A stretch of DNA of 5,277 nt from an uncultured Sulfitobacter sp. GTDB taxonomy: Bacteria > Pseudomonadota > Alphaproteobacteria > Rhodobacterales > Rhodobacteraceae. Of this stretch, positions 1 through 3,943 are shown one piece after another. The number at the start of each line of letters is the position of its first letter. Within the stretch, counting starts at the first letter, position 1. The notes under the pieces were generated by a model. That model ran no database searches. It was given only the letters and a program-made list of their open reading frames with translations, and was not told the origin of the DNA. The stretch is from contig CALAIJ010000006.1 in the NCBI GenBank assembly GCA_937923365.1, positions 1 to 5,277 of the forward strand. The letters are read 5' to 3'. A program made the position numbers and the translations under genes.

Positions 1-3
1 GCC

Positions 4-32
4 AAAAAAAACCCCAGCACGAAGCTGGGGTT
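4..32 (-). terminator. Strong intrinsic terminator, minus strand
   Basis: The arms AACCCCAGC (10-18) and GCTGGGGTT (24-32) pair perfectly over 9 bp around a 5-nt loop. Read on the minus strand, the stem is followed by an unbroken T run (plus-strand A run 4-11, of which 10-11 belong to the stem). This is the classic rho-independent layout. On the plus strand the hairpin is followed only by AAGTTATT, so termination from left to right should be weak. The orientation therefore implies a transcript arriving from the right, which fits the minus-strand promoter at 86-114. Confidence 0.85.
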
Positions 33-79
33 AAGTTATTGAGGCAGGTTTCATACAGGCAAGAAACCTATCGAGCAGT
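4..79 (-). ncRNA. Candidate small RNA of about 76 nt
   Basis: The call rests on structure alone. A minus-strand promoter (-35 at 109-114, -10 at 86-91) predicts transcription starting near 79-80, and an intrinsic terminator ends it near 4. The predicted RNA has a first hairpin with 7 perfect pairs (arms 46-52 and 63-69, 10-nt loop), then an unpaired stretch of about 13 nt, then the terminator hairpin with a U tail. TGCCT appears twice in the transcript, once in the loop of the first hairpin and once just after that hairpin. Both copies are pyrimidine-rich enough to pair with purine-rich ribosome-binding sites, as in many trans-acting sRNAs. No sensible open frame lies in the predicted transcript. 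I do not recognise a named family. Alternatives are a longer transcript starting further right, or the 3' end of a decayed gene. Confidence 0.55.
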
Positions 80-85
80 GAGTAC

Positions 86-114
86 TTTATAGAAGATAGG
101 CAGCGTTTCGCCAA
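86..114 (-). promoter_or_regulatory. Sigma70-like promoter for the candidate sRNA
   Basis: Reading the minus strand, TTGGCG (109-114, 4 of 6 matches to TTGACA) is followed after exactly 17 bp by TATAAA (86-91, 5 of 6 matches to TATAAT). Transcription would begin about 7 nt downstream, near 79. It points away from the binding-protein gene and towards the terminator at 4-32, and that pairing makes it more credible than an isolated hexamer match. Confidence 0.5.
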
Positions 115-130
115 GCTAAAAGTTTGTGCT

Positions 131-158
131 GCCCAATTCCCTGCGTTAACACTTGGGC
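131..158. promoter_or_regulatory. Inverted repeat upstream of the binding-protein gene
   Basis: GCCCAA (131-136) and TTGGGC (153-158) form a 6-bp inverted repeat with a 16-nt spacer. The right arm lies inside the near-palindrome TTGGGCCAA (153-161). A TTAACA hexamer at 146-151 resembles a -35 box, but no good -10 follows at 16-18 bp. The repeat sits between the divergent sRNA promoter and the gene starting at 194, so it could be an operator. A 6-bp repeat can easily arise by chance. No convincing plus-strand promoter was found for the gene at 194. Confidence 0.2.
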
Positions 159-193
159 CAATAAAACAAGGGCAGAGCGGGATTGTTGCGAAA

Positions 194-2008
194 ATGGCGA
201 TTCATTTTTTCCAAATGGCACGGGGCGTTGCGGCCATTTCTTCACTGATTCTCTGGGGTGTGTCAGCAGGTGCTGAACCAACCCACGGGATATCTATGTA
301 CGGGGACCCTGCCCTGCCACCGGATTTTGTGTCGCTCCCTTATGTGAACGCGGATGCGCCCAAAGGTGGTCAGATCGTGCTGGGCAACACCGGCGGCTTT
401 GACAGCCTTAACCCTTACGTGCGCAAAGGCTCCGTTCCGTGGCAGCTTCGGTTCTTTACCCACGACACCCTTATGGGGCGCTCCTGGGATGAGCCTTTCG
501 CGCTATACGGGTTGCTGGCCGAATCGATTGAGACCCCCGAGGACCGATCATGGGTCGAATTCACCCTGCGCGACGGCACCCGATTCTCTGACGGGACGCC
601 GCTGACGGTCGAGGATGTGATTTTTTCCTACGAATTGCTCGGCACCCAAGGGCATCCGCGCTATCACGGGCTTTGGAAGCAGATTGAAAGCATCGAGCAG
701 ACCGGGGAACGCTCTGTCCGTTTCACTTTTAACACCGACAACCGTGAACTGGCACTACTGGTGGGGATGCGCCCGATCCTGAGCCGTGCGCAGTGGGAGG
801 GCGTCGATTTCGCCAATGCGCCCTTGGCCGATATCCCCTTGGGCGCAGGCCCCTATGTGGTCAAGGACTATCAGGCGGGCCGTAAGGTTACGCTGATGCG
901 CAATCCCGACTATTGGGGCGCGGAGGTGCCCTTCAACGCAGGCCAGCATAACTTTGACGAGATCACGATCGATTTCTATGGCGATGCCACCGTGTTGTTC
1001 GAGGCGTTCAAAGCGGGCGAAATCTCTGCCGTGCGCGAATTCAACGCGGAAACCTGGGCCACGCAATACGCCTTTCCTGCCATCGAACGCGGCGATGTGG
1101 TCAAATCCAGCTTTCCGCATCAAAAACCCTCGGGCATGACCGGATTTGTCATGAACACCCGCAAAGCCCCCTTTGATGACTGGCGCGTGCGCGATGCGAT
1201 GATTGCGGCGTTCAACTTCGAATACATCAACGAGGCGCTGACGGGCGGTGCCTTGCCGCGCATCTCGTCGTTTTTCTCAAATTCGTCGCTGGGCATGCGC
1301 CCGGGGCCAGCCAATGGCAAGGTTGCCGCCTATCTGGACCCGTTCAAAGCCGACCTGTTGCCGGGCACCATCGAAGGCTACACCCTGCCTCAAGGCAACG
1401 GGTCTGCGCGCAACCGCAAAGGCATCCGCGCGGCCATGGCCCAGCTTGAGGCCGCAGGATATTCAGCCGCAGACGGCACCATGCGCGGGTCTGACGGGGC
1501 CCCGCTCACCTTCTCTTTGCTGCTGGAAAAGGGCAGTCGCGAAACACAGGCTATTGGCGAGCTCTACGTAAAGTCGCTGGAACGACTTGGGATTAAGGTC
1601 AATGTAGAGGTTGTTGATAACGCTCAATATATCGGGCGCATCAACAGCTTTGATTTTGACATGACGACCTTCCGGCGCGCGCTGTCGCTGAGCCCCGGGA
1701 ATGAGCAGCGCTATTATTGGGGGTCCGAGGCCGCCACGCAGGAAGGGTCGCGCAACCTGATGGGGGTGCAATCCCCCGCCATCGACCAGCTGATCGATAC
1801 AATGCTCAGCGCGCGCGATGCGGAGGATTTCACGGCCGCAACCCGTGCGCTGGACCGTGTGTTGACCGCAGGACGGTTTGTCATCCCTTTCTGGCAATTC
1901 AACGAAGGACTGATCGCCCACGATGCGCGGATGAAATACCCCGACACCCTGCCCATTTACGGGGACGGCTCACAATATATGCCGCATGTCTGGTGGTGGC
2001 AGGAATAA
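194..2008 (+). CDS. YejA-like periplasmic peptide-binding protein of an ABC transporter (SBP family 5)
   Basis: This is a 604-residue protein, the same size as Escherichia coli YejA. Residues 1-27 form a Sec signal peptide: a hydrophobic core at about 11-23 and a likely cleavage after SAGA (24-27), with no lipobox cysteine, so the product should be free in the periplasm. The mature start is characteristic of the YejA branch: SMYGDPALPPDF (34-45), YVNADAPKGG (50-59) and FDSLNPY (69-75). The body fits SBP_bac_5, which binds oligopeptides and related compounds and hands them to a membrane permease. The protein ends in an aromatic-rich tail (WWWQE). The ATG at 194 was chosen because a purine-rich GAGCGGGA lies 11 nt upstream. 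The ATG at 215 would give a more typical 20-residue signal peptide but has no ribosome-binding site. No yejB, yejE or yejF homologue follows, so its permease must be encoded upstream or elsewhere. The family is confident; the substrate is unknown. Confidence 0.88.
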   Translation: MAIHFFQMARGVAAISSLILWGVSAGAEPTHGISMYGDPALPPDFVSLPYVNADAPKGGQIVLGNTGGFDSLNPYVRKGSVPWQLRFFTHDTLMGRSWDEPFALYGLLAESIETPEDRSWVEFTLRDGTRFSDGTPLTVEDVIFSYELLGTQGHPRYHGLWKQIESIEQTGERSVRFTFNTDNRELALLVGMRPILSRAQWEGVDFANAPLADIPLGAGPYVVKDYQAGRKVTLMRNPDYWGAEVPFNAGQHNFDEITIDFYGDATVLFEAFKAGEISAVREFNAETWATQYAFPAIERGDVVKSSFPHQKPSGMTGFVMNTRKAPFDDWRVRDAMIAAFNFEYINEALTGGALPRISSFFSNSSLGMRPGPANGKVAAYLDPFKADLLPGTIEGYTLPQGNGSARNRKGIRAAMAQLEAAGYSAADGTMRGSDGAPLTFSLLLEKGSRETQAIGELYVKSLERLGIKVNVEVVDNAQYIGRINSFDFDMTTFRRALSLSPGNEQRYYWGSEAATQEGSRNLMGVQSPAIDQLIDTMLSARDAEDFTAATRALDRVLTAGRFVIPFWQFNEGLIAHDARMKYPDTLPIYGDGSQYMPHVWWWQE

Positions 2009-2013
2009 CTGTC

Positions 2014-2052
2014 ATGAAAATGCAATCAACTGTTGGTAACTCTGACGCATGA
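2014..2052 (+). CDS. Possible 12-codon leader minicistron ahead of arsC
   Basis: An ATG at 2014 opens a 12-residue frame (MKMQSTVGNSDA). Its TGA overlaps the arsC ATG in the sequence ATGA (2049-2052). An AGGA at 2001-2004, inside the last codons of the upstream gene, is a plausible ribosome-binding site 9 nt before it. arsC itself has no clear Shine-Dalgarno sequence, so ribosomes finishing this minicistron could reinitiate on arsC. The same CGCATGA junction occurs again between arsC and the aquaporin gene. The frame is very short and could be chance. No function for the peptide is claimed. Confidence 0.25.
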   Translation: MKMQSTVGNSDA

Positions 2053-2525
2053 ATATTTTGGTCCTCTGCACGGGCAATTCTGCCCGCTCCATTCTGCTCG
2101 AAGCTCTCTTGAACGATTTGGGTCAAGGTGGGATCCATGCCTATTCCGCAGGCAGCCAGCCTGCCGGCAAGGTACACCCGCAGTCCTTGGCGCTGCTGGC
2201 ATCGAAAGGGCATCAGGTGACAGGATATCGCTCCAAAAGCTGGGATGAATTTGGCACGCCGGATGCCGCGCAGATGGACGCGGTTATCACGGTTTGCGGG
2301 TCTGCCGCGGAAGAAGCCTGCCCGCTTTGGCCCGGCGCGCCTGTGACCGCCCATTGGGGTGTGGACGATCCTGCAGCCGCCTCTGCCGCTGAGGCACCCG
2401 CCGCGTTCGAGGAAGCATACGCCATCCTGCGCCGCCGCGCCGAAGCCTTTATAGAGGCAACACCGCAGGCCCATGACACAGTGGCCCTCAAAGCGCTGCT
2501 TGCGCGCTGTGGAGCGATCGCATGA
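2049..2525 (+). CDS. arsC: Arsenate reductase, low-molecular-weight tyrosine phosphatase type
   Basis: This 158-residue cytoplasmic enzyme should reduce arsenate to arsenite. The N-terminal phosphatase loop is CTGNSARS, with nucleophile Cys7 and Arg13 in the CX5R spacing and preceded by the beta strand NILVL. Further landmarks are YSAGSQPAGKVHP (32-44), the cysteine pair Cys83 and Cys91 for the disulfide relay, and HWGVDDPA (102-109) carrying the general-acid Asp-Pro. Cys7, Cys83 and Cys91 match the three-cysteine scheme of thioredoxin-linked ArsC (C10, C82, C89 in plasmid pI258 ArsC), except that here seven rather than six residues separate the last two. The gene begins 40 nt after the binding-protein gene and overlaps the aquaporin gene by 4 nt (ATGA, 2522-2525), which indicates one transcript and coupled translation. 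No arsR lies beside it. A general LMW protein phosphatase is less likely given the extra cysteines and the neighbour. Confidence 0.9.
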   Translation: MNILVLCTGNSARSILLEALLNDLGQGGIHAYSAGSQPAGKVHPQSLALLASKGHQVTGYRSKSWDEFGTPDAAQMDAVITVCGSAAEEACPLWPGAPVTAHWGVDDPAAASAAEAPAAFEEAYAILRRRAEAFIEATPQAHDTVALKALLARCGAIA

Positions 2526-3175
2526 TCCGCCGTATTGCCGCAGAAGGCTTGGGCACGGCCCTCTTGCTGATCTCAGTCATCGGGTCGGGGATCATGGGCG
2601 AAAGCCTTGCCGACGGGAACATCGCCATCGCCTTGCTGGCCAATGCCATCGCCACGGGCTGCATGCTATATGTGATCATCACGACACTTGGCCCCATTTC
2701 TGGTGCGCATTTCAACCCTGCGGTCAGCCTTGCCTTTGCCATGCGGGGCCAATTGCGATGGGAAGATGTGCCCGGATATCTGATCGCCCAGGTGGTCGGT
2801 GCCGTATTGGGGGTCTGGGCCGCGCATATCATGTTCGACCTGCCCGTGCTGCAACTGTCCGGCACAATGCACAGGACAGGCTCTGCCCAGTGGTTTTCCG
2901 AAGGGGTCGCGACATTTGGCCTGCTGATGGTGATTTTTGGGGGCTTGCGGGCGCGCCCCGAAGCGGTGCCCACCTTGGTCGCGCTTTATATCACAGGGGC
3001 CTATTGGTTCACGTCCTCCACCAGTTTTGCAAACCCTGCCGTGACGTTGGCACGCGGGTTTTCCGACACGTTCGCAGGCATCAATCCGGGCCATGTGCCC
3101 GGGTTCATCCTTGCGCAGATTGTGGCTGTTGCGATTGCCCATTTTGTTCTGCGCGGGTTGTTCGGGCCGGATTGA
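2522..3175 (+). CDS. aqpS: AqpS-like aquaporin, probable arsenite channel
   Basis: This is a 217-residue inner-membrane protein of the MIP family. Six hydrophobic segments lie at roughly 5-25, 34-55, 83-105, 127-143, 148-165 and 193-212, with two re-entrant loops bearing the NPA boxes HFNPAVS (63-69) and FANPAVT (169-175). In water and glycerol channels the residue after the second NPA is the selectivity-filter arginine. Here it is Val174, with Gly159 and Ser168 at what alignment by spacing suggests are two other filter positions, so the pore should be wider and uncharged. In Sinorhizobium meliloti, AqpS replaces the usual arsenite pump: ArsC makes arsenite, which leaves through the channel. 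The start ATG overlaps the arsC stop, consistent with that pairing. Arsenite as substrate is inferred from family and context; water, glycerol or methylated arsenic species remain possible. The symbol is assigned by resemblance. Confidence 0.85.
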   Translation: MIRRIAAEGLGTALLLISVIGSGIMGESLADGNIAIALLANAIATGCMLYVIITTLGPISGAHFNPAVSLAFAMRGQLRWEDVPGYLIAQVVGAVLGVWAAHIMFDLPVLQLSGTMHRTGSAQWFSEGVATFGLLMVIFGGLRARPEAVPTLVALYITGAYWFTSSTSFANPAVTLARGFSDTFAGINPGHVPGFILAQIVAVAIAHFVLRGLFGPD

Positions 3176-3180
3176 CGGGA

Positions 3181-3236
3181 TGGCCGCCAAGGCGGCCATA
3201 TGAGAGGCTCTGCCTCTCACACTCTCCGGGAAGAGT
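3181..3236. repeat. Three consecutive hairpins between convergent genes
   Basis: Three perfect inverted repeats follow one another: TGGCCGCC/GGCGGCCA (3181-3188 with 3191-3198), TGAGAGGC/GCCTCTCA (3201-3208 with 3212-3219, 3-nt loop) and ACTCT/AGAGT (3221-3225 with 3232-3236, loop CCGGGA). They fill the 79-nt gap between the aquaporin stop and the stop of the minus-strand regulator gene. No T run follows on either strand, so they are not canonical intrinsic terminators, but they could still stop or stabilise both convergent transcripts. The trailing CTCCGGGA plus TATGGCCAGAAAAAGG (3237-3252) resembles a hairpin-plus-tail pattern I recall from many roseobacter intergenic regions, so this may be a copy of a dispersed element. 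Confidence 0.55.
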
Positions 3237-3254
3237 TATGGCCAGAAAAAGGGA

Positions 3255-3878
3255 TCAGGTCAGGCTGGTGACCCACAGGATTGTCGCATCCTCCGCCGAA
3301 GTCGAGATCACGTTATGGCCCATGGTCGCATCGTAATAGGCGCTGTCGCCGCGGCGCATCTCGACGGGTTCGTAGAATTCCGTATAGAGCATGATGGCCC
3401 CCGTCAGGACATAGAGGAATTCCTCGCCGTCATGGCGGATCCAGCCGTCGAACTCGGCCATATCGCGCGCACGGATTCGGGCGCGGTAAGGCAGCATCTG
3501 TTTGCGGCTGAGCGCGTCGCCCAGCAGTTCGTGTTCATAGGTTGTGGTCGCTTTCGCCGTGCCTTGGGTGGCGCGGGTCACGGCCATGCGGCCATTGATC
3601 CGGTCATTCGCGGGTGGCGTGAACAATTGGGGGACCGAGATTTCCAGCCCTGTCGCCAGCTTTTTCAGCGCGTCATAGGTGGGCGACATCTGGCCGTTTT
3701 CGATCTTGGACAGGGTGGAGCGGGCAAGCCCCGCACGTTTGGCCGCCTGTTCCAGCGTCCAGCCTTGCCCTTTGCGCAGATCGCGGACACGCGCGCCCAG
3801 ATCAACCGCAGGGGCGGTTTCCTCCGCGCCGTTTTCACGGGCGATGCTGATCAGTGACGGGGCGCTTGTTTTCGACAT
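3255..3878 (-). CDS. XRE-family transcriptional regulator with C-terminal cupin domain
   Basis: This 207-residue protein has two domains. Residues 27-86 are an XRE/Cro helix-turn-helix: ARVRDLRKGQGWTLEQAAKR (29-48) leads into the recognition region LARSTLSKIENGQMSP (51-66). Residues of about 125-205 form a small cupin barrel. Cupin motif 1 is recognisable around GWIRHDGEEFLYVLTG (145-160), with His149 and Glu153 as possible ligands, and motif 2 around RRGDSAYYDATMGH (175-188), with His188. Proteins of this design sense a small molecule or metal in the cupin and act as local regulators, often of catabolic or amine/amino-acid genes. The gene is divergent from the ligase gene, with 65 nt between start codons, so that gene and itself are its likely targets. 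No Shine-Dalgarno precedes the ATG, and the promoter is placed so that the mRNA may be leaderless. The effector is unknown. Confidence 0.88.
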   Translation of the reverse strand: MSKTSAPSLISIARENGAEETAPAVDLGARVRDLRKGQGWTLEQAAKRAGLARSTLSKIENGQMSPTYDALKKLATGLEISVPQLFTPPANDRINGRMAVTRATQGTAKATTTYEHELLGDALSRKQMLPYRARIRARDMAEFDGWIRHDGEEFLYVLTGAIMLYTEFYEPVEMRRGDSAYYDATMGHNVISTSAEDATILWVTSLT

Positions 3879-3884
3879 GAGGAC

Positions 3885-3913
3885 GCTATAGCCGCCCGCC
3901 CCAGCGCTTGCAA
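3885..3913 (-). promoter_or_regulatory. Promoter of the XRE-cupin gene, possibly leaderless
   Basis: On the minus strand TTGCAA (3908-3913, 4 of 6 to the -35 consensus) is followed after exactly 17 bp by TATAGC (3885-3890, 4 of 6 to the -10 consensus). Only 6 bases (GTCCTC) separate the -10 box from the ATG, so the predicted transcription start is at or within a base of the start codon. There is no purine-rich ribosome-binding site, which agrees with a leaderless message. Confidence 0.45.
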
Positions 3914-3942
3914 CGCGCGCCGTGCTGGGGTAGCGCGCTTGC
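3899..3942. promoter_or_regulatory. Putative operator in the divergent promoter region
   Basis: Two nested repeat patterns occur here. CCCCAGC (3899-3905) and GCTGGGG (3924-3930) are perfect 7-bp inverted arms with an 18-nt spacer that contains the TTGCAA -35 box of the regulator gene. GCGCTTGC occurs directly repeated at 3904-3911 and 3935-3942, start to start 31 bp, about three helical turns and so on the same DNA face. Either could bind the XRE-cupin protein. TTGCAA is its own reverse complement: 17 bp to its right lies TAGCGC (3931-3936), a poor -10 match, 7 nt before the ligase ATG. The repeats are seen directly; the operator role is inferred. Confidence 0.35.
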
Positions 3943-3943
3943 C

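Noticed and set aside
10..32. The hairpin at the left edge as terminator of a plus-strand gene from outside the window
   Set aside because: No T run follows on the plus strand, whereas a long T run follows on the minus strand. A weak bidirectional effect cannot be excluded.
87..281. 64-residue minus-strand frame at the left edge
   Set aside because: It runs antisense through the signal-peptide region of the binding-protein gene, has no recognisable domain, and its stop lies next to the -10 box of the candidate sRNA promoter. The RNA interpretation explains this region better.
1463..1921. 152-residue minus-strand frame within the binding-protein gene
   Set aside because: It is fully antisense to a well-supported gene and shows no motif or plausible start signal.
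2009..2048. ArsR operator or arsenic-responsive promoter ahead of arsC
   Set aside because: No inverted repeat or convincing -35/-10 pair is present in this 40-nt gap.
2473..3336. 287-residue plus-strand frame overlapping the aquaporin gene
   Set aside because: It is rich in Cys, His and Arg with no domain, typical of an out-of-frame reading of GC-rich coding DNA. The aquaporin frame has NPA motifs and membrane segments.
3315..3857. 180-residue plus-strand frame opposite the XRE-cupin gene
   Set aside because: It mirrors the real minus-strand gene, whose helix-turn-helix and cupin motifs are clear. The antisense product has low-complexity composition.
10..3930. Identical arms CCCCAGC/GCTGGGG at 12-30 and 3899-3930 as copies of one regulatory element
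   Set aside because: The first pair is a tight terminator stem with a 5-nt loop, and the second has an 18-nt spacer in a promoter. A 7-bp GC-rich match is within chance, and the flanks do not match.
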